NCBI RefSeq assembly: GCF_038396785.1
Contig: NZ_CP151087.1
Span: 3,038,001 to 3,102,000 of the forward strand
DNA from: Sphingobacterium thalpophilum
Lineage (GTDB): Bacteria > Bacteroidota > Bacteroidia > Sphingobacteriales > Sphingobacteriaceae
DNA: 64,000 bases
Reading direction: 5' to 3'
Each line of letters opens with the position of its first letter. Position 1 is the stretch's first letter. A program made the translations under genes and the position numbers. The notes under the pieces were generated by a model. It saw only the letters and a list, made by a program, of their open reading frames with translations, was not told the origin of the DNA and made no database searches. Shown here piece after piece: positions 10,707 through 19,801 of the stretch.

Positions 10707-12848
10707 TCAATGTACATTAATCAAAGCGATTGCTCCCTTATCAAGCTTCAGATCAATTGTTCCATCTCTCCTTATATCAAACGTACCTTTTCCCTGTATC
10801 TTTACCTCTGGTATTCCGATATCGGATTTTAAACGTAGACGACCTCCATATTGACTTTTGATCCGGATGTTGGCCGTTTTTCCATTTTTCCGCTCTGCTG
10901 ATACGAGATTTCCACCATCTGTCAAAAAATTGGTAAAGGAAACATCCTTCCATTTATGAGGAATAGCAGGAAACACGCGTAATACACCATTCCAATACTG
11001 CATACACAATTCTTGAATACTGGCCATCGCTGCCAGTGGGGTTTCTATCACCGGACCGCTTTCAGCATATAGTGTATTGGCTTTAATATATTTCTGCAAT
11101 AGCACATCCAGCGAAGCCAAAGCCGAGTCTCCTCTTCCCATCATGGCATACATAGAGGCAGCCCCCGTAAATGAATAGCCCTGCAACCATTGCTTTTTGC
11201 TCTGCCAATGTGCAATAGAGCGCTCAATAAGAGCTTGATTATTTACCTGATCCCAGTTTATATCGTAAAAAGGATAAATCATCATTAGATGCGAATAGTG
11301 ACGATGCGATTCGTCATAGGGTAGATCTTTTGCGATCATAAAGCCATCGACATCTTGTGGATAATCAATCAAGTTGGCCAATACGTCTTTCCAGACAGCA
11401 TGAAGTTTATCCTTGCCGCCTCTTTCTTGATCCAGCTCAATAAGCGTCTTGAGCCCCCATTTGAAAATAGAAAGATCATAATTTGTATCATAAGCATACC
11501 CTTTTGAATATTCTGGTGAATAGGTTTTCACACCGATATGGTATTTTCCTGCTTGATTCTTTTCCAATAAGTGCAAATGATAATTTATCGCTTCCTTCAG
11601 TAGCGGAAATAAGCGATCATATACTTCCTGCGACAGGGTCGCTCGATAATATTGATAATAACTATGCAACAGCCATACGAGATTACCTAGCTCCTTTTCA
11701 CCATCGGAAGCCGCATCCAATGAAAATTTTTTTGCCAGAAGAACAGGACTCCATAAGCTTGGCCCCGAGGAGCGACCTACAGCCAAACTGTTATAGCGAT
11801 AAGGCTCGGGAACATTTTGTCTTAAATTATCTTTATTCCGATCAATCATCTGGATCAACGAGTTTGCAATACCGAGCTGGTTCGCTTTGAAAACAGGGGA
11901 ATAAGCAAGTTGCATATTAAGATTAAGCCAGTACGCTGGCCACGGAGTTGGACTTGTCCAGGGCCCCTGTAAATCCATAGCGGGTTTATCTGACCTTGTT
12001 GCACTGGCAAGCTTATACAGTTGCATATCATAAAACTGCTGGTAAACCGTATCTGGCAGCTCCAGTGTAGATGCTGTAAAATAGTCTGTCCACCACTTGC
12101 GATGGGACGCCAGTCCCTTCGTTAACTTTTGTTCTTTAAAATTCTGAACATAATTGATCGCCTTTTTGACATAAGCGGTTCCCTGCTGGTTATAATCTAC
12201 GGTAATTAAATAGGTATCCACTTCTTTGCCGGATCTGCCACAATAAGCCGTCACATACCCTCCCCCGGCTAGAAGAGGCTGATCAAAATATTTTATTTCG
12301 CCTTGGGTGCCAAAACTTCCTTTTGGATTTGTCGGATAGTTTTTCGGTTTTTGCGTATAGCTGAATCCCATCCTTGGGCTGATGGCTTCGTCGGGTTTCC
12401 ATGTAAGATGGTAATTCCCGTTAAAATCTTTTTTAAATACCTCTAGCAAAATAATGTTGTCATTTGATAAGGTGGTCGTCCGAATTCTCACCATCCCTTG
12501 GTCTGTGCCGACTTTCACCTCAGCATAGGCATCTTTTAAATGAATTTCTCCTTGTGCCTGCACAATCGGGCGTTCAAATTCTATTTCAAAATGACCTAAC
12601 GACATACGCGCCTGATCAAACAATTTATCGGCCGAATTCGCTCGATGATCATAAATATCAGTTCTTCCAATATCCACACGCATCGAATTCTTACCGGCTA
12701 AGTAAGTCATCGTTCCCAGGAGACCATTTCCAGTAAACACACCTTCATAAATGGTATACCCCAGTGCGGGAATTCTAAATTGTGCTGCCCCCAAAAATGG
12801 CTGGCATAGGATGCAAACGAATAAAAACAGTATTCTTAGATTCATCAT
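10707..12848 (-). CDS. GH95-like six-hairpin glycoside hydrolase
   Basis: Secreted enzyme of 713 residues with a signal peptide (FLFVCILCQPFLGAAQ). The N-terminal part is beta-rich (about 25-250), as in GH95 fucosidases and galactosidases. The C-terminal (alpha/alpha)6 part has WLNLNMQLAYSP, matching the NxN catalytic region of GH95, and HRHYSHLMMIYPF, like the HRHxSHLxxLYP motif of that family. Members release alpha-L-fucose or alpha-L-galactose from glycans, but the substrate here is inferred only from the fold. It is somewhat shorter than typical GH95 proteins (about 780) and may be a divergent relative. It is divergent from the Gfo/Idh/MocA gene across a 384-bp regulatory gap and precedes GH88 on the same strand. 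Confidence 0.68.
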   Translation of the reverse strand: MMNLRILFLFVCILCQPFLGAAQFRIPALGYTIYEGVFTGNGLLGTMTYLAGKNSMRVDIGRTDIYDHRANSADKLFDQARMSLGHFEIEFERPIVQAQGEIHLKDAYAEVKVGTDQGMVRIRTTTLSNDNIILLEVFKKDFNGNYHLTWKPDEAISPRMGFSYTQKPKNYPTNPKGSFGTQGEIKYFDQPLLAGGGYVTAYCGRSGKEVDTYLITVDYNQQGTAYVKKAINYVQNFKEQKLTKGLASHRKWWTDYFTASTLELPDTVYQQFYDMQLYKLASATRSDKPAMDLQGPWTSPTPWPAYWLNLNMQLAYSPVFKANQLGIANSLIQMIDRNKDNLRQNVPEPYRYNSLAVGRSSGPSLWSPVLLAKKFSLDAASDGEKELGNLVWLLHSYYQYYRATLSQEVYDRLFPLLKEAINYHLHLLEKNQAGKYHIGVKTYSPEYSKGYAYDTNYDLSIFKWGLKTLIELDQERGGKDKLHAVWKDVLANLIDYPQDVDGFMIAKDLPYDESHRHYSHLMMIYPFYDINWDQVNNQALIERSIAHWQSKKQWLQGYSFTGAASMYAMMGRGDSALASLDVLLQKYIKANTLYAESGPVIETPLAAMASIQELCMQYWNGVLRVFPAIPHKWKDVSFTNFLTDGGNLVSAERKNGKTANIRIKSQYGGRLRLKSDIGIPEVKIQGKGTFDIRRDGTIDLKLDKGAIALINVH

Positions 12849-12970
12849 TAGGATTTAATGCTATCAGAGCGACCATAAAGATGCTGGATTATTCTCCTGA
12901 AATCAAGCCTCTTTTACGAAAACGATTGAGGAAAACCTAGATTCAAGCTCTTCTCTGTCCATCACATCGA

Positions 12971-13144
12971 ATAGCTACCTCTCTGAAATGTAACAATTTA
13001 GTAGATAAAACAACACAGCATAGGCAATAATGAGGTAGCTATATATGAAAGAAATGAATTCAACAGTATTCTTTTGTTATTTTTTAACAAAACACAAATA
13101 AACAATACGTAAAATTTTAGTTATCAGTTTACATTTATCAGTTT
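12971..13144. promoter_or_regulatory. Repeat-rich divergent intergenic region between the GH95-like and oxidoreductase genes
   Basis: The 384-bp gap 12849-13232 contains no gene that I can see. It holds an 11-bp inverted repeat, ATAGCTACCTC (12971-12981) and GAGGTAGCTAT (13032-13042), 50 bp apart. It also holds two exact direct repeats TTATCAGTTT at 13121-13130 and 13135-13144, with a 14-bp period. Arrays of this kind are common regulator sites. The factor could be the nearby HTCS or ROK protein, which is inference. Confidence 0.4.
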
Positions 13145-13232
13145 TTTATCTATTTTTAAGATTAAATATCCAATGCCGTTATTTTTAACAGCCTAATAGT
13201 GGATCAATTATAAAACAACTAATCCAACCAAA

Positions 13233-14501
13233 ATGAAAGAACAGAATTCATCAAGGCGTGATTTCATAAAAAAATCCGTGGTCGGTGCTGCGGCATTTTC
13301 TATTGTACCACGCTTTGTACTCGGAGGACAGGGCTATCTTGCTCCGAGCGACCATCTAACCAAAGGTGTAATTGGTGTCGGCAATATGGGCCGTGGGCAC
13401 TTTGGCTACGCCGGAACTAAAACAGTAGCCATTTGTGATGTGGACAAAACCCATCTAGCGGCAGCACAAGCAGACTTAGGCGGTGGTGTGAAGGAATACT
13501 ATGACTTTAGGGAGTTGATTAAATCTCCGGAAGTAGATATTGTGCATATTGCTACTCCGCCACATTGGCATGGACTAATGTCCATTGAAGCGGCAAAAGC
13601 AGGAAAAGATATCTGGTGTGAAAAACCAATGACACGTACTATCGGTGAGGGTAAAAAAGTGAAAGAAGCCATTGCACAACATGGCAATATCTTCCGTTTA
13701 AATACCTGGTTTCGTTTCAAGGATGATTTTTATGGAATGAATGTTCCAGTAAGCAAAATCAAAAAATTAGTTGATACTGGCATGTTAGGTTGGCCTTTGA
13801 AAGTTACAATAAGCAAACATACCGGCTTTGACTGGAAGTTCTATTGGGTAGGAAAGGAAAATTTACCAGAGGAGAAAGTACCGGCTGAACTTGACTACGA
13901 TTTTTGGTTAGGTCCGGCGCCATTTAAGCCTTACAATAAACACCGCGTGCATACCACTTTTAGAGGATATTGGGATTATGATGGTGGCGGTCTAGGAGAT
14001 ATGGGGCAACATTATATGGATCCTGTTCAATACTTCTTAGGTAAAGACAACGAAAGTCCGATTACCGTCGACGTTGATGCTCCGCAGCAACATCCGGATG
14101 CCGTGGGCACATGGAGACGAATTACATTTACCTATGCCGATGGTTGTCAGATCATTTTAGACGGTGAAGCAAAAGATGAAAAGGCAGCCTATATTGAAGG
14201 TCCAAAAGGTAAATTATATCGAGGATTCCAATCAGATATACCAGATTTGGAAAGAAAACTTGCACAGTACCCTGAACCTGCACCACAGATTACTGACTTC
14301 TTGGAATCCGTTCGCACAAGAGAAAAGTTTGCACTGAATGAGATCAATGGACACCGTTCTTGTACCTTGGTCAATATGGGATTAGCAGCATTGCGACTGA
14401 ACAGATCACTAAAATATGACTCCCAAAATGAGCTATTTATTAATGACGACGCCGCAAATAGATTAATTCACCAACCAATGAGAGGCCCTTGGTCTATTTA
14501 A
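13233..14501 (+). CDS. Gfo/Idh/MocA-family NAD(P)-dependent oxidoreductase with Tat signal
   Basis: Exported sugar dehydrogenase of 422 residues. The N-terminus SSRRDFIKKSVVGAAAF is a twin-arginine signal (RR near residue 8), as usual for periplasmic members that use a tightly bound NAD(P). The Rossmann motif is GVIGVGNMGRGH (near 47), with the family signature CEKPMTR and the catalytic-region DMGQHYMDPVQYF. Related enzymes oxidise the C3 hydroxyl of sugars in 3-keto-glycoside pathways (established for some Bacteroides enzymes). The next gene, 12 bp downstream, has DUF1080 domains, the family of 3-keto-disaccharide hydrolases. This supports a two-step oxidation-then-cleavage role. The substrate is unknown. 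Confidence 0.88.
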   Translation: MKEQNSSRRDFIKKSVVGAAAFSIVPRFVLGGQGYLAPSDHLTKGVIGVGNMGRGHFGYAGTKTVAICDVDKTHLAAAQADLGGGVKEYYDFRELIKSPEVDIVHIATPPHWHGLMSIEAAKAGKDIWCEKPMTRTIGEGKKVKEAIAQHGNIFRLNTWFRFKDDFYGMNVPVSKIKKLVDTGMLGWPLKVTISKHTGFDWKFYWVGKENLPEEKVPAELDYDFWLGPAPFKPYNKHRVHTTFRGYWDYDGGGLGDMGQHYMDPVQYFLGKDNESPITVDVDAPQQHPDAVGTWRRITFTYADGCQIILDGEAKDEKAAYIEGPKGKLYRGFQSDIPDLERKLAQYPEPAPQITDFLESVRTREKFALNEINGHRSCTLVNMGLAALRLNRSLKYDSQNELFINDDAANRLIHQPMRGPWSI

Positions 14502-14513
14502 AAAGATATCCCA

Positions 14514-17500
14514 ATGAAAAGAATATTCAATTCGCTGACCGTATTGCTTCTTATATCTAGTGCAACCTACGCTCAGCAACCACAAAATAGAACGACTGCA
14601 ACTAAAATAGCAGACGTATTGGCACAACAGCCGGCTGAAGAAAAAGAAAAGTTTTTACTTGCCATGCATGAGCTGGGAGGTTTTTCTTCTGATGACGTCG
14701 TTACGTTCCTCAAAGGACTTAAAGCACCAGGTAGCAACAATGCTCCGATAGAATTTGCGGCAAACAGCTATTCGTTCTATGTAAATCAGCCTGGTAAAGA
14801 ACAACAAAAAAGAGTTTTCGTTGAAGGATTGGCAAAATCCATAGCGCAATTGAGTGAACCAACAAATCAGGTCTTTGCCCTACGCCTGTTACGTCAATGC
14901 GCCGATAATACAGCTATACCAGCTGTCGCTAATTGTTTGACAAACGATTATCTCGCCGATGCAGCAGCGAGAACCCTAGTATCTATTCGTACCCCTGAAT
15001 CGACAGCAGCCTTAGAAAAAGCTTTAGCAGCATCCACAACAGAGAAAACTGCCATTGCCCTGGTTACAGCACTCGGAGATCTAAAAGATAAAAATGCTGA
15101 AAGTGCCATTTTAGGATTAACGCAAAAATATAATTCGGATGGTTTCCAACGAACAGCATTGATCGCGCTGAGCAAAATCGGGGGCACAGCTTCTGAATCG
15201 CTATTCCAGGAAAAACTAAATGCCGCCGGCTATAGCTATGACAAATTGGATGCAGTAGGACTTGGTATCGACTATGCTCAAGCATTGATCGACAATAAAC
15301 ACGACCAAGATGCGGTTAAGTTCCTAAACAAGTTTTTCCAGGAATCACAAAAAGCAAAATCGATCAACGGCCAAATTGCATCGCTTAAATTATTGACAAC
15401 CATCGACCCAGCGAAACAACAAAAGAATTTGTTAGCAGCTGTTAAGAGCGATAATGGTGCTTACCGTAACATTGCATTACAATTACTCGGAAAATATGGA
15501 AAAGGCGCCGACGCAAAAAGCTTGCTTGCTAAAGCAAGCAAGGGTACTCCTGAAGTGCAAGAAAGTGTATTGAACTACTTAGCCCACAATGGTTCGGCAA
15601 GCAGCTTAAAACTAATCCAGGCATTAGTAAATAAAACACAGTCTCCCGTAACTAAATTAGCTGGATTAAGTGCACTAAATACACTATCTCAGGGTAAAGA
15701 AACCAATACCTTAATCCAGGCGCTCAACGCTGATCAACAATTTAACAATTCGGTAAAAGCATTGATCCTTTCATCGAAAGATGCAAATGTCGTTACTGAT
15801 GTCAACAATGCACTTGCCACTGTAGACGACGACAAAAAGATTCAATTGCTGGATATTTTAAGTAAACGTTCCAACAATGCATCATCCAAAGCTGTACTAG
15901 CCATAAAGAGTGCAAACCCTGCTGTCGAAGAAGCGATCAACAAAGCACTCCCAAATGTCGCTCAGGAATCGGACTTAGAAGAACTATTCGGTAGGTTAAA
16001 CAATACAACAGACAATAAATCTGCCGTGCTATTGCAACGTGCCATTGTCAATGTGGTTCAGTCAAGCACAAATTCAAAGGGATTAACAGAACAACTAGCA
16101 GCTAATATAGCGAAGTCTGCAGCGCCTAATACCGCTAAGTATTTCCCTATTTTTGCTGGGCTTGGTGACGCCCAGTCATTGAAAGCTGTAAATGCATACC
16201 TTAACAACAATAATACAGGTCTACGGTCCGCAGCAATTGAGTCTTTGGCTAGCTGGTCTACCTCCAACGCACTGCCAGAATTGGTATCGCTGTCCCGAAC
16301 AGAAAAAGACGATAATCTTTTCAATACGGTATACAGAGGATTAATTAAATCAATTTCTTCTTCTTCGAATACGCCTGAACAGAAAACTTTGTTATTAAGA
16401 GATGCATTCAACGTTGCCAAAACCACAGATCAGAAAAAAGCAGCATTATCTGCGTTACAACCTACAGGAACATACCAGTCTTTAGTTTTTGCCGCTGATT
16501 TAATGAGCGACGCGCAACTTGGCGGAACTGCGGCCAATGTAGCGATGAACATTGCAATGGACAACAAGTTCTATGGCAAAAAGGTTAGAGAGGTTCTTGA
16601 ACAGGTAATCGGTAAATTGTCGGGTAGTGAAAGTGGATACCTTAAGGAAGCTGTTGTTCGCTATCTCGCTGAAATGCCGATCAAAGAAGGTTATGTTTCG
16701 ATGTTCAATGGTAAAGACCTAAGTGGCTGGAAAGGTTTGGTAGCAGATCCGATCAAACGCAGTAAAATGAACGAGAAAACTTTAGCAGCAGAACAAGCTA
16801 AAGCCGACGATATCATGCGCAAAGGTTGGACAGCATCCAATGGTGAAATTGCCTTCAGTGGTAAAGGCGATAATCTGGCGACCGTAAAGAAATATGGCGA
16901 TTTTGAAATGCTGGTAGACTGGAAATTGGAAAACTATGGCGGTATAGAAGGTGATGCCGGTATCTACTTGAGAGGTACTCCCCAAGTACAAATTTGGGAT
17001 ATTGCGAATACAAGAGTCGGCGCCCAAGTTGGCTCTGGCGGATTATATAACAACCAGAAAAATGAAAGCAAACCGTTGAAGGTTGCCGACAATGCTACTG
17101 GCGAATGGAATACATTTAAAATCAAAATGGTAGACGATAAAGTCACAGTTTGGTTAAATGGACAGTTAGTAACCGATAATATTCCTCTTGAAAACTATTG
17201 GGATAGAAACCAATCAATTTTCCCTACCGAACAAATTGAGTTACAAGCGCATGGTTCAGTTGTTTATTATAGAGATCTTTTTATCAAGGAATTCCCAAGA
17301 AAACAAATCTTTAAATTGAGCGATCAAGAGAAAAAAGAAGGTTTTGAAGTACTTTTTGATGGAACAAACCTCGACAAGTGGACAGAAAACCAAGCTTATG
17401 TTGTCAACGATGAAGGTTATATCTGGGTGTATCCAAATGCAAAATTTGGTGGAAACCTTTACACAAAAGAAGAATATGCAGACTTCATTTATCGCTTCGA

Positions 17501-17915
17501 CTTCAAATTAACGCCTGGTGCCAACAATGGTGTGGGAATACGCGCTCCTCTGGAGGGAGATGCCGCATATGAGGCCATGGAAATCCAGGTACTTGATGAT
17601 GGTGCAGATGTTTATAAAGACTTAAAGCAATACCAATATCACGGTTCAATTTATGGAGTTGTTCCTGCCAAAAAAGGTCATTTAAAACCCGTAGGTGAAT
17701 GGAACTCCGAGGAAATCGTGGTGAAAGGAAATCGCATCAAAGTTACACTGAATGGCGCGGTTATCGTGGATGCGGATATCGCCGAGGCAAGCAAAAATGG
17801 AACCCTGGATGGCAAACAACATCCTGGGCTTAAACGAACCTCTGGTCATATCGGGTTTCTAGGACACGGTACCGAAGTATTCTTTAAAGATATTCGAGTA
17901 AAAAAACTCAAATAG
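14514..17915 (+). CDS. Large secreted protein: HEAT-like repeats plus two DUF1080 (3-keto-disaccharide hydrolase-type) domains
   Basis: The 1133-residue product has a signal peptide (LLLISSATYAQ, residues 1-20). About 30-720 is alpha-helical repeat sequence (ALRLLRQCADNTAIPAVANCL, ALIALSKIGGTASESLF) of HEAT type. Two DUF1080 domains follow: 728-925 (YVSMFNGKDLSGWKGL ... GDAGIYLRG) and 942-1133 (EVLFDGTNLDKW ... NNGVGIRAP). DUF1080 proteins include hydrolases of 3-keto sugars and fold like concanavalin-type lectins or glucanases. It is cotranscribed with the preceding oxidoreductase (12-bp gap), which would make the keto substrate. The HEAT part may be a docking scaffold. Two DUF1080 copies on one chain could mean one catalytic and one binding domain, but that is inference. 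Confidence 0.85.
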   Translation: MKRIFNSLTVLLLISSATYAQQPQNRTTATKIADVLAQQPAEEKEKFLLAMHELGGFSSDDVVTFLKGLKAPGSNNAPIEFAANSYSFYVNQPGKEQQKRVFVEGLAKSIAQLSEPTNQVFALRLLRQCADNTAIPAVANCLTNDYLADAAARTLVSIRTPESTAALEKALAASTTEKTAIALVTALGDLKDKNAESAILGLTQKYNSDGFQRTALIALSKIGGTASESLFQEKLNAAGYSYDKLDAVGLGIDYAQALIDNKHDQDAVKFLNKFFQESQKAKSINGQIASLKLLTTIDPAKQQKNLLAAVKSDNGAYRNIALQLLGKYGKGADAKSLLAKASKGTPEVQESVLNYLAHNGSASSLKLIQALVNKTQSPVTKLAGLSALNTLSQGKETNTLIQALNADQQFNNSVKALILSSKDANVVTDVNNALATVDDDKKIQLLDILSKRSNNASSKAVLAIKSANPAVEEAINKALPNVAQESDLEELFGRLNNTTDNKSAVLLQRAIVNVVQSSTNSKGLTEQLAANIAKSAAPNTAKYFPIFAGLGDAQSLKAVNAYLNNNNTGLRSAAIESLASWSTSNALPELVSLSRTEKDDNLFNTVYRGLIKSISSSSNTPEQKTLLLRDAFNVAKTTDQKKAALSALQPTGTYQSLVFAADLMSDAQLGGTAANVAMNIAMDNKFYGKKVREVLEQVIGKLSGSESGYLKEAVVRYLAEMPIKEGYVSMFNGKDLSGWKGLVADPIKRSKMNEKTLAAEQAKADDIMRKGWTASNGEIAFSGKGDNLATVKKYGDFEMLVDWKLENYGGIEGDAGIYLRGTPQVQIWDIANTRVGAQVGSGGLYNNQKNESKPLKVADNATGEWNTFKIKMVDDKVTVWLNGQLVTDNIPLENYWDRNQSIFPTEQIELQAHGSVVYYRDLFIKEFPRKQIFKLSDQEKKEGFEVLFDGTNLDKWTENQAYVVNDEGYIWVYPNAKFGGNLYTKEEYADFIYRFDFKLTPGANNGVGIRAPLEGDAAYEAMEIQVLDDGADVYKDLKQYQYHGSIYGVVPAKKGHLKPVGEWNSEEIVVKGNRIKVTLNGAVIVDADIAEASKNGTLDGKQHPGLKRTSGHIGFLGHGTEVFFKDIRVKKLK

Positions 17916-17935
17916 TCTAAACTTATACGTAGAGA

Positions 17936-17962
17936 GGGGATAAGGAATCTTATCCCCTTTTT
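17936..17962 (+). terminator. Rho-independent terminator after the oxidoreductase/DUF1080 operon
   Basis: GGGGATAAG-gaat-CTTATCCCC, a 9-bp perfect stem with 4-nt loop, followed by TTTTT. It lies 20 bp after the stop codon. Confidence 0.9.
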
Positions 17963-18066
17963 GCTAATTAGCCCACTTGCTTGTCAAGTGAGAAAAATAA
18001 CCAAATGATTCCAAAACTTTTGCTAAATTAAAGCCCTGAGGATTCTATTTCAAAATTTGACGTTTT

Positions 18067-19317
18067 ATGACTAAAGCCGTAAACTTACTGATTAACAAAA
18101 AATTGGAGAGTAAACCTGAAAAGAAAAATCTGTTCAACAAAATCTCCATTATAAAATTAATAGCCGAATTAGGATCTGTATCGGTAAATGACATTGTAAA
18201 AAACCTCTATTTAAGCCTGCCTACGGTAAATAGCCTTATTGCAGAATTGCTGGAAGATGATTTTATCCGTCAATTTGACAAAGGAGAATCTATTGGTGGA
18301 CGTAAACCCAATTTATATAAGCTATGTGATGGATTGTTTCAGGTGCTATCGATTGAACTCCAACGTTTCTCCATCACACTGAGCATAATGGACAACAACC
18401 AGAACATTATTGCTGAAACTGTTGAGCTGGATAATGAATTATCTCGAAATGGAGAAAATCTAGCCGCTATCACACAAATCGTTGATCAATATCTTATCGA
18501 TAAATCAGTTGATACTGAGAACCTAACAGGGATTATTATTGGCATGCCAGGACTAATCAATGCTGAAGAAGGTACTAACGAGACTTTTTTACATGACGAC
18601 AATCAATCCATAACAAACTATTTTGAGCGCATATATAAAAAACCGGTCTTCATTCTGAATGACGTCAAAGGCGCAGCTTATGCTGAATTGAAATTTGGAT
18701 TGGCAAAAAACACAAAAAACAGTTTAATTATCCTAATGGATTGGGGGATAGGTTTAGGAATCGTGTCCAATGGCGAAGTCTACCTAGGCCGTGATGGCTA
18801 CTCCGGCGAAGTAGGACATATGCCCTTTATCGACAACGGCGAACTTTGCTATTGTGGGAAAAGAGGCTGTTTGGAAACCGTAGCTTCCGGGATTGCTTTG
18901 GTCAACAATGCTAAACAGGAAATCCAAAAAGGAGAGCTGACTAAATTAAATGAATTACAACCCGATGAATTACAACATTTAACACCGACACATATTATTG
19001 AAGCGGCAAACAAGGGTGATCAATTTGCAATAAATCAGATTTCAAAACTAGGAACAAACCTAGGAAAAGCATTTGCATCTTTAATACAGCTACTCAATCC
19101 CGAATTGATCGTGTTGGGTGGAAAAATTGCAAAAGCAAATGAATTGATCACGATTCCGATACAACAAGCCATAAATTCCTATACCATGGCCATTTTGAAG
19201 GAACATTGTGACATAAAAGTGTCAAGTCTAAATCTCGACAGCAATACCGTGGGTCTGACAAATTATTTTATCACGAAGTACCTATCGGTTGAATTGCTTC
19301 ATAAATCCAAAATCTAA
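18067..19317 (+). CDS. ROK-family transcriptional regulator (NagC/XylR type)
   Basis: Sugar-responsive regulator of 416 residues. Residues 20-85 form a winged-helix DNA-binding domain (IKLIAELGSVSVNDIVKNLY ... LPTVNSLIAELLEDDFI, then GGRKPNLYKL). The rest is a ROK sugar-kinase-like domain with GEVGHMPF and the zinc motif CYCGKRGCLE. The glucokinase-like catalytic core is only partly kept, as usual in regulators. It starts about 150 bp after the oxidoreductase/DUF1080 operon terminator, so it is a separate unit on the same strand and probably controls the sugar genes upstream. Its 3' end overlaps the convergent CoA-binding gene by 4 bp. Confidence 0.9.
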   Translation: MTKAVNLLINKKLESKPEKKNLFNKISIIKLIAELGSVSVNDIVKNLYLSLPTVNSLIAELLEDDFIRQFDKGESIGGRKPNLYKLCDGLFQVLSIELQRFSITLSIMDNNQNIIAETVELDNELSRNGENLAAITQIVDQYLIDKSVDTENLTGIIIGMPGLINAEEGTNETFLHDDNQSITNYFERIYKKPVFILNDVKGAAYAELKFGLAKNTKNSLIILMDWGIGLGIVSNGEVYLGRDGYSGEVGHMPFIDNGELCYCGKRGCLETVASGIALVNNAKQEIQKGELTKLNELQPDELQHLTPTHIIEAANKGDQFAINQISKLGTNLGKAFASLIQLLNPELIVLGGKIAKANELITIPIQQAINSYTMAILKEHCDIKVSSLNLDSNTVGLTNYFITKYLSVELLHKSKI

Positions 19318-19673
19318 AACTGCCCTGTACTCAACAAGACAAGAGTACAGGCTCTTTCTGTCTTAATACCGTGCTCCATAGCGAGCTGTTCCAATTCTGC
19401 ATTCTCCGCACCAGGATTAAATATTATTCGTTTTGGCTTCGTCGCTAATATATAATCGTAATATTCTTTCTGATTAGGCTCACTAAGATACATTGTCACA
19501 GTATCAATATCTGTATGGATATCACCTTTCTTTTCAATAGGAACTCCGGCGGCTTCCCCTCCACTCAAGCCAATATTAACGATAGCATGCCCATGTTTAT
19601 GCAACATATTTGCAGCTTTATTCGAATAACGTGAAGGATTGGCACTAGCACCTAAAATCAATGTTTTTTTCAT
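19314..19673 (-). CDS. Small CoA-binding (Rossmann-fold) protein
   Basis: A 119-residue protein of the CoA_binding_2 family, a stand-alone version of the nucleotide-binding domain of succinyl-CoA synthetase-type enzymes. It opens with KTLILGASANPSRYSNKAANML, a family-typical Rossmann start, and ends in IIFNPGAEN and the helical tail usual for the family. Function is unknown for the family as a whole. It converges on the ROK gene with a 4-bp overlap. No operon partner. Confidence 0.85.
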   Translation of the reverse strand: MKKTLILGASANPSRYSNKAANMLHKHGHAIVNIGLSGGEAAGVPIEKKGDIHTDIDTVTMYLSEPNQKEYYDYILATKPKRIIFNPGAENAELEQLAMEHGIKTERACTLVLLSTGQF

Positions 19674-19801
19674 CCCTTTTTATATCTTTTGTGTTTACCT
19701 GTTGCATGCATACTCAGGGCATGTAGATTATCTTCTTTGCCTTCTCGTTACAATAGGATAAAGAAGATAATCTAAATTCTCAAAGTAGCATCGCTCAAAA
19801 A

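Noticed and set aside
13081..13144. Possible CRISPR-like short repeats
   Set aside because: Only two 10-bp copies with 4-bp spacing; no array, no cas genes in the window.
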